DNA of 64,000 bases from Proteus vulgaris (GCF_016239305.1 NZ_JAEHOQ010000001.1:1-64000), one strand, 5' to 3'. Positions 41,487-51,461 are shown, counted from the stretch's first letter. Notes: a model not told the origin generated them from the sequence alone. A program made the numbers and translations.

Positions 41487-42443
41487 ATGATTAAATTAGG
41501 TATTGTGATGGATCCAATTTCATCCATCAAAATCAAAAAAGACACCAGCTTTGCCATGCTATTAGAAGCACAGCGCCGTGGTTGGGAAATTCATTATATG
41601 GAAATGAACGATCTTTACCTACACCAAGGTGAAGCTCGCGCTCATACTCGTTTACTCAGCGTAGAAGAAAACCCAGAAAAATGGTTTGAATTTGGCCAAG
41701 AGCAGGATATTGCTTTAGGTGAACTTGATACTATTTTAATGCGTAAAGATCCGCCTTTTGATACCGAGTTTATCTACGCAACCTATATTTTAGAACGCGC
41801 AGAAGATATGGGAACACTCATCGTTAATAAACCACAAAGCTTACGTGACTGTAATGAAAAACTCTTTACAGCGTGGTTCCCAACATTAACACCAGACACC
41901 TTAGTTACTCGTGAAGCTAAACATTTACGTGCTTTTCATGAAAAACACGGTGATGTGATTTTCAAACCATTAGACGGTATGGGTGGCGCATCTATTTTCC
42001 GCTTGAAAAAAGACGATCCTAACGTGGGTGTCATTATCGAAACACTTACAGACCATGGTCATCGTTTCTGTATGGCGCAAAACTTTTTACCTGAAATTGT
42101 CGATGGTGATAAGCGTATTCTTGTTGTAGACGGCGAACCTGTTCCTTATTGCTTAGCTCGTATTCCTGCGAAAGGAGAAACTCGTGGCAATTTAGCGGCT
42201 GGTGGTCGCGGTGAAGCTCGCCCATTAACAGAGAGTGATTGGGCAATTGCACGTCAAGTCGCCCCTATTCTTAAACAAAAAGGCCTTATTTTTGTTGGCT
42301 TAGATGTTATTGGCGATCGCTTGACTGAAATTAACGTCACAAGCCCAACTTGTGCCCGTGAAATTGAAGCGGCTTATCCTGATGTGTCTGTAACAGGCAT
42401 GTTGATGGATGCAATTGAAATACGCTTAAATAAGAAAAACTAA
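41487..42443 (+). CDS. gshB: Glutathione synthetase
   Basis: A 318-residue ATP-grasp enzyme joining gamma-glutamylcysteine and glycine. It begins MIKLGIVMDPISSIKIKKD, as in E. coli GshB. The ATP-grasp core includes VIFKPLDGMGGASIFR near 155, FLPEIVDGDKRILVVDG near 200 and the glycine-rich loop RGNLAAGGRGEARPL near 233. I chose the ATG at 41487 (AAAGGAGAAGTA upstream) over the upstream 41460 start, which lies inside rsmE. Confidence 0.97.
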   Translation: MIKLGIVMDPISSIKIKKDTSFAMLLEAQRRGWEIHYMEMNDLYLHQGEARAHTRLLSVEENPEKWFEFGQEQDIALGELDTILMRKDPPFDTEFIYATYILERAEDMGTLIVNKPQSLRDCNEKLFTAWFPTLTPDTLVTREAKHLRAFHEKHGDVIFKPLDGMGGASIFRLKKDDPNVGVIIETLTDHGHRFCMAQNFLPEIVDGDKRILVVDGEPVPYCLARIPAKGETRGNLAAGGRGEARPLTESDWAIARQVAPILKQKGLIFVGLDVIGDRLTEINVTSPTCAREIEAAYPDVSVTGMLMDAIEIRLNKKN

Positions 42444-42479
42444 CTTTTAATCACTCTCGCTAAAGGGTTTAAAAGTCTG

Positions 42480-42551
42480 AACCTAGCCCCTACATATAAA
42501 TAAGTGGTGTACATTAAGAAATACGATGTATAAAAGGGCTAGGTTTTTTAC
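42480..42551 (+). terminator. gshB terminator with long loop
   Basis: AACCTAGCCC (42480-42489) pairs with GGGCTAGGTT (42536-42545), followed by TTTTTA. The 46-nt loop can form a small inner stem (TACAT/ATGTA). Confidence 0.7.
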
Positions 42552-42581
42552 TAAAAATGATCAGGGAACAGTATTACTATT

Positions 42582-43145
42582 ATGAATTTACTTAACCATT
42601 TTCTTATTGCTATGCCTTCATTAAGCGATCCGTTATTTGAGCGTTCGGTCGTCTATGTTTGCGAACATAATGAAAACGGTGCGATGGGCTTAATTATTAA
42701 TAAACCTATCGAAGATATCTCAGTGGAAGGCGTATTAGATCAACTAGAAATTTTTTCAACAGATAGAGACGAAGCGATTAACTTACAAAAACCCGTGATG
42801 TCAGGAGGTCCAGTTGCAGAAGAGCATGGTTTCATCTTACATACTCCGGTTTCAGGTTTTAGCTCTAGCATCAAAATCAGTGATAGCACTATGATCACAA
42901 CATCCAAAGATGTATTAGAAACTTTAGGCACAGCAAGACAACCAGAAAAAACATTGGTTTCTTTAGGTTATTCCAGTTGGGAACAAGGCCAATTAGAAAA
43001 AGAAATTTTAGAAAATAGTTGGCTCACAGTTGAAGCATCGTCTCAAATTATTTTTGATACACCTATTGCTGAACGTTGGCATAAAGCCGCTGAATTAATT
43101 GGGATTAATATCCACACCATTTCACCTATAGCGGGTCACGCATAA
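42582..43145 (+). CDS. yqgE: UPF0301 protein YqgE
   Basis: A 187-residue protein of the YqgE/AlgH family. Conserved are [38 protein letters not shown] at the N-terminus and [14 protein letters not shown] near residue 67. The function is not established; the AlgH name comes from alginate regulation in Pseudomonas. The stop overlaps the ruvX start by one base (TAATG), the usual coupled pair. Confidence 0.95.
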   Translation: MNLLNHFLIAMPSLSDPLFERSVVYVCEHNENGAMGLIINKPIEDISVEGVLDQLEIFSTDRDEAINLQKPVMSGGPVAEEHGFILHTPVSGFSSSIKISDSTMITTSKDVLETLGTARQPEKTLVSLGYSSWEQGQLEKEILENSWLTVEASSQIIFDTPIAERWHKAAELIGINIHTISPIAGHA

Positions 43146-43564
43146 TGTCAAACAGAACAGTAATGGGTTTTGATTTTGGCACTAAAAGTATTGGTGTTGC
43201 TATTGGTCAAGAAATCACAGGAACCGCTAGACCTTTAACTTCATTTAAAGCCAAAGATGGCATTCCTGATTGGTCTCAGATCGAAAAAGTTATAAAAGAG
43301 TGGCAACCTGATTTAGTGATTGTTGGCTTACCTCTTAATATGGATGGCACAGAACAATTAGTCACAATACAAGCAAAAAAATTTGCTAATCGCCTACATG
43401 GTCGATTTGGTGTACAAATTGCTTTGCATGATGAACGTCTTAGTACCGTTGAAGCTCGTTCTCACCTTTTTGAGCGTGGTGGCTACCGCTCATTAGATAA
43501 GGGCAGTGTGGATGCAACATCTGCCGTTATTATTCTTGAGAGTTGGTTTGAACAACAATGCTAA
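43145..43564 (+). CDS. ruvX: Putative pre-16S rRNA nuclease / Holliday junction resolvase-like YqgF
   Basis: A 139-residue RNase H-fold nuclease (YqgF/RuvX). Catalytic acidic residues are in [16 protein letters not shown] (Asp about residue 9), the central [11 protein letters not shown] and the C-terminal [13 protein letters not shown]. The family is implicated in 16S rRNA 5' end processing. Translationally coupled to yqgE. Confidence 0.95.
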   Translation: MSNRTVMGFDFGTKSIGVAIGQEITGTARPLTSFKAKDGIPDWSQIEKVIKEWQPDLVIVGLPLNMDGTEQLVTIQAKKFANRLHGRFGVQIALHDERLSTVEARSHLFERGGYRSLDKGSVDATSAVIILESWFEQQC

Positions 43565-43616
43565 CAAATACCAGTAATACAAAACGACTGGTCTTATTAA
43601 TCTCGCTCTTAAGCAA

Positions 43617-44621
43617 TCAATCTCGTTGAATTAGTCCTTCATGTTGACGTTGTTGACGACTTAACATGAAGGTTTGCATTCCATATTCACTACCCGTTTG
43701 CATTAATGTTGTTACTTGGTGATATTTCCCTTCTCTAATAAGGTGCGAAATGCCCTGTGTAACCTGCATTATTTCAAATAATGCTACTCGCCCACCTTCA
43801 GTTGAAGGCACCAGCTCTTGTGAAATTATCGCTCTTAAACTGCATGCTAATTGTGATGAAATCCATTGACGCTCATTACCTACAAATACGTTAGTAACAC
43901 GTTCAAGTGTTTGTGTTGCGCCTTGAGTATGCAAAGTAGCGAGGACTAAATGCCCTGTTTCGGCTGCGGTTAATGCTAATTTAATGCTTTGTGCATCTCT
44001 TAATTCACCTAACACAATAACGTCTGGATCTTGACGTAAAGCACTCTTTATTGCACTTGCGGTATTTTGTACATCGCGTCCAACCTCTCGCTGCTGAACA
44101 ACACTTTGTTTATTGCTATGTATAAATTCGATAGGATCTTCTAATGTCAAAATATGCTGACGTTGATATTGGTTTAAATGATTGATCATCGCAGCTAATG
44201 TCGATGATTTACCACTGCCTGTAGCCCCAGTGACTAAAATAAGTCCATGAGAATAGTTATCTAATAATGTTGAAATTGACTTGGGTACTCGAAGTTTATC
44301 TAAAGAGGGTATTTGTGTTTCAATTATTCTTAATACTGCTGAAACACCTTTTTGTTGGCGAAATAAATTAATACGAAGCCGTTGCCCACAAGGCAACGTA
44401 AGTGCCGTATCAATCTGCCCTTCATTCTCAAAAATTTGCTTTTGGGTATCACTCAAAAAAGGCCTGAACCACGCAAGTAGACTATCGGAAGTGATAGGTT
44501 TACATTGATTTTGTTGATAAAGTATTCCATGGATCCGCAATCTTGGTACATCGCCACAACAAAGATGCAGATCAGAGGCGTTATGCTTTACACTATACGC
44601 AATTAAATTTTCCATTTTCAT
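43617..44621 (-). CDS. PilT-like type IV pilus retraction ATPase (YggR)
   Basis: A 334-residue secretion-ATPase superfamily protein. Walker A is TGATGSGKSST near residue 130, the Asp box/Walker B region is DPDVIVLGELRDAQS near 198, and the His box is TGHLVLATLHTQGATQ near 222. I chose the ATG at 44621 (AGGAG eight bases upstream); a longer frame to 44684 would overlap yggS. E. coli yggR has the same position between yqgF and yggS. No pilus operon is near, so its function is uncertain. Confidence 0.9.
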   Translation of the reverse strand: MKMENLIAYSVKHNASDLHLCCGDVPRLRIHGILYQQNQCKPITSDSLLAWFRPFLSDTQKQIFENEGQIDTALTLPCGQRLRINLFRQQKGVSAVLRIIETQIPSLDKLRVPKSISTLLDNYSHGLILVTGATGSGKSSTLAAMINHLNQYQRQHILTLEDPIEFIHSNKQSVVQQREVGRDVQNTASAIKSALRQDPDVIVLGELRDAQSIKLALTAAETGHLVLATLHTQGATQTLERVTNVFVGNERQWISSQLACSLRAIISQELVPSTEGGRVALFEIMQVTQGISHLIREGKYHQVTTLMQTGSEYGMQTFMLSRQQRQHEGLIQRD

Positions 44622-44642
44622 CTTATTATCTCCTGAGTTGCC

Positions 44643-45341
44643 ATGAATACTATTAAACAGAATCTCGTCAATGTCAGGTCTCACATTGACACAGCAGCGC
44701 AGAAATGCGGCCGTTCTTCAGAAGAAATAACACTACTTGCAGTGAGTAAAACAAAACCTGCGAGCGACATCGAAAAAGCAATCGCGTGTGGGCAAACTGA
44801 ATTTGGTGAAAACTATGTCCAAGAAGGCGTTGATAAAATCCATTATTTTGCTGATAACCACGCTTTAGTTTGGCACTTTATCGGCCCTTTACAGTCAAAT
44901 AAAACACGCCTTGTTGCCGAAAATTTTGATTGGTGCCATACCATTGATAGATTAAAAATCGCTCAAAGATTAAGTGATCAACGCCCTGCTTCATTGCCAC
45001 CATTAAATGTACTTATTCAAATTAATATTAGTGATGAAAACAGTAAATCAGGTATTAACCTCACTGAACTTGATGGATTAGCGGCACAAATTTCTATTCT
45101 TTCAGGCATTAAATTACGTGGGTTAATGGCTATTCCAGCGCCTGAAAGCAATTATGACAAACAAGTTGAAGTGTTAGAAAAAATGCATCTCGCATTTAAG
45201 CAATTACAATCCCAATATCCCAACATAGATACATTATCTATGGGAATGACGAGTGATATGGAAGCCGCGATTGCTTGTGGTTCAACACTTGTTCGTATTG
45301 GTACAGCAATTTTTGGCGCAAGAGATTACGCGACTAAGTAA
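44643..45341 (+). CDS. yggS: PLP homeostasis protein (YggS/PLPBP family)
   Basis: A 232-residue PLP-binding protein with the fold III TIM barrel of alanine racemase. The PLP lysine is in LLAVSKTKPASDI near residue 36. Conserved are HFIGPLQSNK near 80, SMGMTSDMEAAI near 200 and VRIGTAIFG near 218. The family buffers free pyridoxal phosphate; no enzymatic reaction is known. It precedes proC by 13 bp, a widespread linkage. Confidence 0.96.
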   Translation: MNTIKQNLVNVRSHIDTAAQKCGRSSEEITLLAVSKTKPASDIEKAIACGQTEFGENYVQEGVDKIHYFADNHALVWHFIGPLQSNKTRLVAENFDWCHTIDRLKIAQRLSDQRPASLPPLNVLIQINISDENSKSGINLTELDGLAAQISILSGIKLRGLMAIPAPESNYDKQVEVLEKMHLAFKQLQSQYPNIDTLSMGMTSDMEAAIACGSTLVRIGTAIFGARDYATK

Positions 45342-45354
45342 AATAGAGGTTTAT

Positions 45355-46173
45355 ATGGAACATCGTAACATCGCTTTTATTGGCGCTGGTAATATGGCTC
45401 AAGCCATTATTGCAGGATTGGTTCAAGGTGGATATCCAGCACATAAAATAACCGTTAGCTCACCTTCTGCTATTCGCCGTGAACCTTTAGAGAAAGAGTT
45501 TGGTATTCATAGTACTAATGACAATATTAACGCAGTGAAAAAAGCGGATGTCATTATACTGGCTGTAAAACCTCAAATGATGGAAGAAGTTTGTAAGCCT
45601 TTACAAAATATCGATATGAGTAAAAAGTTAGTCCTCACTATCGCTGCAGGTATTCCTGCTACACGTTATAACGACTATTTTGCAACTCAATTACAACTCG
45701 TTCGTATTATGCCAAATACGCCTGCACTCGTAGGTAAAGGCTTAAGTGGTATGTTTGCACACAATTCACTTTCATCTCAAGATAAACAGTTCGCCGATGA
45801 ATTAATGAAAAGTGTCGGAACAACTGTTTGGGTAGAGCAAGAATCTGCCATCAATGATATTATCGCCGTTGCTGGTAGTGCACCCGCTTATTTTTTCTTG
45901 TTTATGGAATCAATGCAACAAGAAGCTGAACGTTTAGGTTTTTCACCTGATGTAGCAAGAGCCATCGTGCAACAAGCAGCAAGTGGCTCTACTGCCTTAG
46001 CTGAAAAACAACATATGCTAGCTTTTTCTTCTTTACGCGAGCAGGTAACATCAAAAGGTGGAACGACAGCTGCTGCACTGATGCAGTTTTATGAAGGTAA
46101 ATTACCTGAAAACGTCGCTTCTGCCATGCAAGCTGCGATTAAACGTGCGCAAGAAATGGAAAAACAATTTTAA
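45355..46173 (+). CDS. proC: Pyrroline-5-carboxylate reductase
   Basis: A 272-residue last enzyme of proline synthesis, reducing P5C with NAD(P)H. The Rossmann motif is AFIGAGNMAQAIIAGL (residues 6-21). The P5CR signature is near GSAPAYFFLFMESM and SLREQVTSKGGTTAAAL near 232. I chose the ATG at 45355 (AGAGGT upstream); the frame open from 45253 lies inside yggS. Here proC sits in the yggS-yggT operon, unlike E. coli where it is elsewhere. Confidence 0.97.
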   Translation: MEHRNIAFIGAGNMAQAIIAGLVQGGYPAHKITVSSPSAIRREPLEKEFGIHSTNDNINAVKKADVIILAVKPQMMEEVCKPLQNIDMSKKLVLTIAAGIPATRYNDYFATQLQLVRIMPNTPALVGKGLSGMFAHNSLSSQDKQFADELMKSVGTTVWVEQESAINDIIAVAGSAPAYFFLFMESMQQEAERLGFSPDVARAIVQQAASGSTALAEKQHMLAFSSLREQVTSKGGTTAAALMQFYEGKLPENVASAMQAAIKRAQEMEKQF

Positions 46174-46191
46174 TTTCATCAGGGCCAACTA

Positions 46192-46749
46192 ATGAATTTT
46201 TTAAATTTCGTCATTCTGACTCTTCTTCAACTCTACACATCCGTACTGCTATTACGTGTTTGGATGCAATGTGTCAGAGCTGATTTTTATAATCCTTTTT
46301 CACAATTTATCGTCAAGATCACACAGCCAATTGTTCGCCCATTAAGAAGTGTTATTCCTTCTATTGGTCCTATTGATACAGCTTCAGTTTTATTAGCCTA
46401 CATATTAATTCTGCTAGGTATTATCATCCCATCTTACTTATCAGGAACATCTATCCCTTTCTCCTTAATGTTCCCATTTGCCTTTATTGAACTGCTCACA
46501 GCTGCTGGTAAGATAATTTTTTGGCTGATCATTATCCGCGCGATCCTTAGCTGGGTAAGCCAAGGCCGTAATCCAATTGACCATCTTTTATATCAATTAA
46601 CAGAACCTTTAATGGCTCCTATTCGTCGCGTAATTCCGGCGATGGGTGGTTTAGATTTCTCTGCGATGATTGTTATTCTTGTGCTTTACGCCCTGAATTA
46701 TCTGCGTGTAGACGTTTTACAATGGTTACTTAGCGCAACTCTTTACTAA
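46192..46749 (+). CDS. yggT: YggT family membrane protein
   Basis: A 185-residue inner-membrane protein with two YggT repeats, each a hydrophobic pair of helices with the motif [23 protein letters not shown] (near 35) or [23 protein letters not shown] (near 122). The role is unknown, though linked to osmotic or cell-envelope functions. It lies between proC and rdgB with short gaps. The usual yggU (DUF167) next to it is absent. Confidence 0.94.
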   Translation: MNFLNFVILTLLQLYTSVLLLRVWMQCVRADFYNPFSQFIVKITQPIVRPLRSVIPSIGPIDTASVLLAYILILLGIIIPSYLSGTSIPFSLMFPFAFIELLTAAGKIIFWLIIIRAILSWVSQGRNPIDHLLYQLTEPLMAPIRRVIPAMGGLDFSAMIVILVLYALNYLRVDVLQWLLSATLY

Positions 46750-46760
46750 GGATAACTCTC

Positions 46761-47354
46761 ATGCAAAAAGTGGTACTCGCAACAGGAAATCCAGGAAAGG
46801 TCAAAGAGCTAGCCTCTTTACTTTCTGATTTTGGTTTAGATATTGTTGCTCAAACAGAGCTTGGTGTTGATTCTGTTGAAGAAACCGGCTTAACTTTTGT
46901 TGAAAATGCGTTGATTAAAGCACGTCATGCTGCAAAAGTAACTGGTTTACCTGCAATTGCAGATGACTCTGGTATTTCGGTTGATGCTTTAGGTGGTGCT
47001 CCGGGGATTTACTCAGCACGCTATGCGGGTGTTGACGCAAGCGATCAGCAAAATCTGGATAAATTGCTTGATGCAATGAAAGATGTACCTGCTGAAAAGC
47101 GCCAAGCGCAATTTAATTGTGTGTTGGTTTATATGCGCCATGAAAACGATCCAACTCCACTGATTTTCCACGGTATTTGGCATGGTGTATTAAGCACAAA
47201 AATGCACGGTGAAGGTGGATTTGGCTACGATCCAATTTTCTTTGTTCCCGAGTTGCATTGTACTGCAGCACAATTAACTAAAGAACAAAAAAATCAGTAT
47301 TCACATCGTGGTAAAGCACTTAAATTAATGTTGGACGCCCTTAAGAATGCTTAA
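46761..47354 (+). CDS. rdgB: dITP/XTP pyrophosphatase
   Basis: A 197-residue house-cleaning enzyme that hydrolyses dITP, ITP and XTP to monophosphates, keeping deaminated purines out of DNA. Ham1-type motifs: [12 protein letters not shown] (residues 7-18), [37 protein letters not shown] near 67, GFGYDPIF near 154 and SHRGKAL near 181. Overlaps hemW by 8 bp, so coupled. Confidence 0.97.
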   Translation: MQKVVLATGNPGKVKELASLLSDFGLDIVAQTELGVDSVEETGLTFVENALIKARHAAKVTGLPAIADDSGISVDALGGAPGIYSARYAGVDASDQQNLDKLLDAMKDVPAEKRQAQFNCVLVYMRHENDPTPLIFHGIWHGVLSTKMHGEGGFGYDPIFFVPELHCTAAQLTKEQKNQYSHRGKALKLMLDALKNA

Positions 47355-48477
47355 GTTGCCCCCATTAAGTTTATATATTCATATTCCTTGGTGCGTACAA
47401 AAATGCCCTTATTGTGATTTCAATTCACACACACTAAAAGGCGAAGTACCGCATCAGGAATATGTGCAACATTTACTCAATGATTTAGATGCTGATCTTA
47501 TTCACGTTGGTTCTCGTGAAGTTCAAACGATATTTATTGGTGGTGGAACACCTAGTTTATTAAGTGCTGAATCAATGGCTGACTTGCTTTATGGTGTTAA
47601 AGAACGCCTAGCTGTTAGCCCTAATGCAGAAATTACCATGGAAGCGAATCCGGGAACCGTAGAAGCTGAACGCTTTGCCGGATTTCAACGTGCTGGCGTA
47701 AATCGTATTTCTATTGGTGTGCAAAGTTTTGGCAATGATAAACTTATTCGCTTAGGGCGTATTCATGATGCAGATGAAGCTAAAAATGCTGCTCGTTTAG
47801 CCAAAGAATTAGGCTTACGTAGCTTTAATTTAGATTTAATGCATGGATTACCAGACCAGTCCTTATCTCAGGCACTTTCGGATTTACAGCAAGCAATAGA
47901 ATTATCCCCACCACATTTGTCTTGGTATCAATTAACCATTGAACCCAACACGCAATTTGGTTCCCGTCCACCTAAATTACCTGATGACGATATGTTGTGG
48001 GATATTTTTTCAGAAGGAGATAAATTACTGACTGCCGCAGGTTATCAACAATATGAAACATCAGCATATTGCAAACCAGGCTTTCAATGTGAGCACAACT
48101 TAAACTATTGGCGCTTTGGGGATTATTTAGGTATCGGTTGTGGTGCTCATGGGAAAATAAGCTTTGAAGATGGTCGCATAATGCGAACAGTAAAAACCAA
48201 GCATCCTAAAGGTTTTATGGAAGGCCGTTATCTCGACCAGCAACATTTTGTTGATAATGATGACCGTCCATTTGAATTTTTTATGAACCGTTTTCGTCTA
48301 TTAGAAGCATTTCCAAGAAAAGATTTCAGCGATTATACGGGGCTTTCTGAAGAAGTTATTCGCCATCAAATAGATGAAGCTTTGGCTTTAGGTTATATCA
48401 GTGAAACAGACACTCACTGGCAAATTACACCTCATGGCAAGCTGTTCCTCAATTCACTGCTTGAACTATTTCTTTAA
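47347..48477 (+). CDS. hemW: Radical SAM haem chaperone HemW
   Basis: A 376-residue radical SAM protein, formerly annotated as oxygen-independent coproporphyrinogen oxidase-like. The 4Fe-4S motif is [10 protein letters not shown] (CX3CX2C, from residue 16), and [11 protein letters not shown] near 59 is a SAM-contact segment. Unlike true HemN it has only the three cluster cysteines at this site. HemW family proteins bind haem and are proposed to deliver it to respiratory enzymes. Last gene of the rightward operon; a terminator follows. Confidence 0.96.
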   Translation: MLKLPPLSLYIHIPWCVQKCPYCDFNSHTLKGEVPHQEYVQHLLNDLDADLIHVGSREVQTIFIGGGTPSLLSAESMADLLYGVKERLAVSPNAEITMEANPGTVEAERFAGFQRAGVNRISIGVQSFGNDKLIRLGRIHDADEAKNAARLAKELGLRSFNLDLMHGLPDQSLSQALSDLQQAIELSPPHLSWYQLTIEPNTQFGSRPPKLPDDDMLWDIFSEGDKLLTAAGYQQYETSAYCKPGFQCEHNLNYWRFGDYLGIGCGAHGKISFEDGRIMRTVKTKHPKGFMEGRYLDQQHFVDNDDRPFEFFMNRFRLLEAFPRKDFSDYTGLSEEVIRHQIDEALALGYISETDTHWQITPHGKLFLNSLLELFL

Positions 48478-48507
48478 TATTGCTGATTTCAAATAGATAA
48501 CTTAAAA

Positions 48508-48542
48508 AAATGCCCATACTGTTTATTCTCAGTTGGGCATTT
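48508..48542. terminator. Bidirectional terminator, hemW/binding protein
   Basis: AAATGCCCA and TGGGCATTT form a 9-bp stem with further ACT/AGT pairing inside, between two convergent genes. A-run and T-rich flanks on the two sides. Confidence 0.8.
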
Positions 48543-48574
48543 CTCTTTAATAACAAACTTTAAAGATTAATCAA

Positions 48575-49525
48575 TTAAAGCGCACTTTCTACTGCTTCAA
48601 TTTGTTTAGTTAAGCTATCTAAACCACCACCAGAGAGATACCAAAGATCAGCTTGCAAATAAACAATACCGCCATTTTTATAGGCTGAAGTTGTTTTTAT
48701 AGCATCATCTTCAAATGCGGTTTTTTCTAATTTACCCGCGCCAATGGCTTCGCTACGATCCACAATTAGAATAACATCTGGATTAGCTTTTGCGATCATT
48801 TCTGATGTGACTATACGACGTTTACCTTTATCTTCCTCAGCAACAGGCGGTAATTCAGCCCTTTTTGCTTTAACAACATCATAAACAACACTTTGATTAT
48901 TAGGCATTAAATTACCAGCGTTATGCATCAACACTAATACTTTTTTATCCGATCCAGTGGCTTTTTTCTGAGCTTGCTCAATAACGGTATTTAATTTCGC
49001 AATTTGTTCTTGAGTCGCTTGCTGTTTATCAAATAACTCACCTAATAATTTGATATTCGACTCAACTGAGTTGAGATAATTAGCGCTATTAGTACCTAAA
49101 TTAACAGTAGGTGCAATTTTCGCTAAAGCTTCATAAGATGCACCTTGGCGACCAGTAATAATGATTAAATCAGGTTTAATTTCAGCTAATTTTTCTAAGT
49201 CCGGCGCTTTCATGCCTCCGACATTAGCAACGTTACTTGCAATACTACCTTTAATATAAGCCGGAGCATTACCTAACGGTAACCCAACCACTTTATCGGC
49301 TAAGCCCAACTGAACTAAAGAATCATAGAGACCAAAATCAAATAGAACCACTTTTGAAGGGTTCTTAGTGACCGTTGTTTCACCCAACAAGTGTTTGATC
49401 ACTATCTTGTCATTCTGCTGATTAATAATTTGGTTAGGTTGATATTCAATTGGCGTTTTGCTTAACGCTGAGAAACTCGTTACAGAAAAGATAGATGCGA
49501 TAACTAAAGGAAGGATCTTCTTCAT
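48575..49525 (-). CDS. Siderophore ABC transporter substrate-binding protein (orphan)
   Basis: A 316-residue periplasmic protein with a signal peptide (residues 1-22, ending FSALS). It has the two-lobe helical-backbone fold of cluster A-II binding proteins (FepB/FatB/CeuE/YclQ): KVVLFDFGLYDSLVQLGLADKVVGLP, NVGGMKAPDLEKLAEIKPDLIIITGRQ and KANPDVILIVDRS. It probably binds a catecholate-type ferric siderophore. A Fur-box-like site lies upstream. No permease or ATPase gene is adjacent, so it must share a transporter encoded elsewhere. It occupies the spot where E. coli has yggM-ansB. Confidence 0.9.
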   Translation of the reverse strand: MKKILPLVIASIFSVTSFSALSKTPIEYQPNQIINQQNDKIVIKHLLGETTVTKNPSKVVLFDFGLYDSLVQLGLADKVVGLPLGNAPAYIKGSIASNVANVGGMKAPDLEKLAEIKPDLIIITGRQGASYEALAKIAPTVNLGTNSANYLNSVESNIKLLGELFDKQQATQEQIAKLNTVIEQAQKKATGSDKKVLVLMHNAGNLMPNNQSVVYDVVKAKRAELPPVAEEDKGKRRIVTSEMIAKANPDVILIVDRSEAIGAGKLEKTAFEDDAIKTTSAYKNGGIVYLQADLWYLSGGGLDSLTKQIEAVESAL

Positions 49526-49597
49526 TAATTTTGCCCTGTTTAAGAGGAATACTCAAACAGGGCATTGTAAACAGCTCACCTCGCAAGTCAATTGAAT

Positions 49598-49616
49598 AAG
49601 AATGATTTTCATTATT
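49598..49616. promoter_or_regulatory. Fur box before the siderophore-binding protein
   Basis: AAGAATGATTTTCATTATT matches the 19-bp Fur consensus at about 14 positions, 70-90 bp upstream of the gene. It points to iron-repressed expression. Confidence 0.7.
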
Positions 49617-49700
49617 ATTTTCAATTATTGTGAGTTAACAATTTATAAAGCTTATTAACTACAAGGGATATAACGCCATTATTTATTAATATTTGATGAA

Positions 49701-50438
49701 TTATTTTTTTAACGAATTAATAAGTTCAATATGTTGGTTTTCCATCTGAGTTATTTTGCTACAAGCTTGCTGACCAAATTGAGTAAATGCCGCTTCTTGC
49801 TGTTTCCATTCCTGATCTATGATTTTTTGGAAACCATCTAAACTTCCTAATAATCCACCTAGGGCTTTTTTACTGTCGCCACCAGCAGCCGCTAATAACT
49901 GTTTTTTCCCCAATTCATTAATGCTGTCTTGCAACATACCACCAAGGCTACTCTCTACGATTTCACGGCCTTTAGCTTCAACTTCTTTAATAGCTTGAGC
50001 ATGAAAGGTGATGTTATTTGGTTCTATACTAACCACTCTATCCATTTGTTGATTAAGATCTTTTTCTAATCTACTTAATCTATTGAGGATGTTGCTTTCT
50101 TTACCAAAAGCTTCAATCACCACTTTATCGAGCACTTTGCGAGAATCTTGCAGTTTTATCCCTGTTTCAGTTCTTAACCAAGGTACGTCTCGTCTAACTG
50201 TGGCTTGATATTTTTTGGCTAACTCTTGTTGTTGTGGCGTCAATGTGGCGCTTTTTTCATTTTGAAGTAATGTGCCATCGGGATAAATCACCATTAAACC
50301 ATGTGAACCCGCAACTTCAACAAATTCAGAGGTTATGCGTAAATCATCTTTTGGCATTACAGCACAGTCAAAACTGGGGGATGCATTGGCAGAACCAGCA
50401 ACAAAAAACAGTGCTACAGCAATATTTCTTAAATTCAT
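49701..50438 (-). CDS. yggN: YggN family protein (DUF2884)
   Basis: A 245-residue exported protein. The signal peptide is residues 1-19 (VALFFVAGSANA). The mature part is mostly helical with DLRITSEFVEVAG, ARAL-type basic segments and a long amphipathic C-terminal region. Two cysteines (FDCAVMP and QACSKIT) could form a disulfide. Function unknown. It lies 22 bp after glsB, in the trmB-yggL-glsB-yggN order close to that of E. coli. Confidence 0.9.
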   Translation of the reverse strand: MNLRNIAVALFFVAGSANASPSFDCAVMPKDDLRITSEFVEVAGSHGLMVIYPDGTLLQNEKSATLTPQQQELAKKYQATVRRDVPWLRTETGIKLQDSRKVLDKVVIEAFGKESNILNRLSRLEKDLNQQMDRVVSIEPNNITFHAQAIKEVEAKGREIVESSLGGMLQDSINELGKKQLLAAAGGDSKKALGGLLGSLDGFQKIIDQEWKQQEAAFTQFGQQACSKITQMENQHIELINSLKK

Positions 50439-50460
50439 AACAACTCTCCTGAAAACATGG

Positions 50461-51387
50461 CTAAAAAATCGAGCGCCCTACTTTGTTTGCTAATAATTCA
50501 AGTGCTGCACAACCTGCTAATGAGTTACCTGATTTATTCAGCTCTGGTGACCAAACTGCAACGGTAAAAGCATCAGGAACGACAGCAATAATGCCACCTC
50601 CAACACCTGATTTTCCTGGGATCCCAATACGAAATGCAAATTCACCGGCACCATCATACATACCACAAGTTAACATTAACGCATTTATTTGTCGGGTCTG
50701 TCTTGGCGTAATAATCTGATTTTTATTCCCAACACTTACGCCCTGATTAGCTAAATAACTAAAACATCGAACTAATTCAGTACAACTCATTTCTATTGAA
50801 CAGTAGTGAAAATAGGTTTCTAGCACCGTGATAACATCATTTTCGAAATTATCAAAAGATTTCATCAGATAAGCAATTGATGCATTTCGACTAAGATGCT
50901 CCATCTCTGATTTAGCCACAATCGAGTTATAACAAATATCAGGAGCACCAGTTAAAAAGCGAATAACTTCTAACATTCTTTGCTTTGGTGCACTTAATCG
51001 AGACTGCAACATATCAGTGATAACAATAGCACCCGCATTAATAAAAGGATTTCGTGGTATCCCTTTTTCCATCTCTAACTGTATTAAGGAATTAAAAGGC
51101 AGACCTGAAGGCTCTTTTCCTACACGTTGCCAAATTTCATCTTCTTCATAACGAGTTAAAGCGAGCGTCAAACTAAGCACTTTAGAAATGGATTGAATTG
51201 AAAAACGCTTGTCTGCCATACCCGATTGATAGAGTTCACCATCCACCGTATAAACAGCCATAGCCAATTGTTCTGGCGACACTTGGGCTAACGCGGGAAT
51301 ATAATCCGCGACTTTTCCCTGTCCTATTAATGGACGAATTTGTTGCAAAATATCTGACAGTAATGCGTTAGATAACGTTGTAGTCAC
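50461..51387 (-). CDS. glsB: Glutaminase (glutaminase B type)
   Basis: A 308-residue serine-dependent beta-lactamase-fold glutaminase that converts glutamine to glutamate and ammonia. The nucleophile motif is [12 protein letters not shown] near residue 63; NPFINAGAI near 113 and [17 protein letters not shown] near 255 are conserved. I chose the GTG at 51387 (GGGGAAGAGAC upstream), which gives the length of E. coli YneH; a longer frame from 51435 would translate through a perfect hairpin. The neighbour order yggL-glsB-yggN differs from E. coli, where glsB is elsewhere. Confidence 0.95.
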   Translation of the reverse strand: MTTTLSNALLSDILQQIRPLIGQGKVADYIPALAQVSPEQLAMAVYTVDGELYQSGMADKRFSIQSISKVLSLTLALTRYEEDEIWQRVGKEPSGLPFNSLIQLEMEKGIPRNPFINAGAIVITDMLQSRLSAPKQRMLEVIRFLTGAPDICYNSIVAKSEMEHLSRNASIAYLMKSFDNFENDVITVLETYFHYCSIEMSCTELVRCFSYLANQGVSVGNKNQIITPRQTRQINALMLTCGMYDGAGEFAFRIGIPGKSGVGGGIIAVVPDAFTVAVWSPELNKSGNSLAGCAALELLANKVGRSIF

Positions 51388-51406
51388 AGTCTCTTCCCCA
51401 GACAGA

Positions 51407-51432
51407 CAAGGGCATCCTTTTGGATGCCCTTG
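51407..51432 (-). terminator. Perfect 11-bp hairpin in the glsB leader
   Basis: CAAGGGCATCC (51407-51417), a TTTT loop and GGATGCCCTTG (51422-51432) form a perfect stem between yggL and glsB, 20 bp before the glsB GTG. There is no clear T-run on the minus strand, so it may partly terminate the trmB-yggL transcript, or protect or regulate the glsB mRNA. Confidence 0.6.
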
Positions 51433-51461
51433 CAATTATTTGCTAAATGTATAACTTTTTA

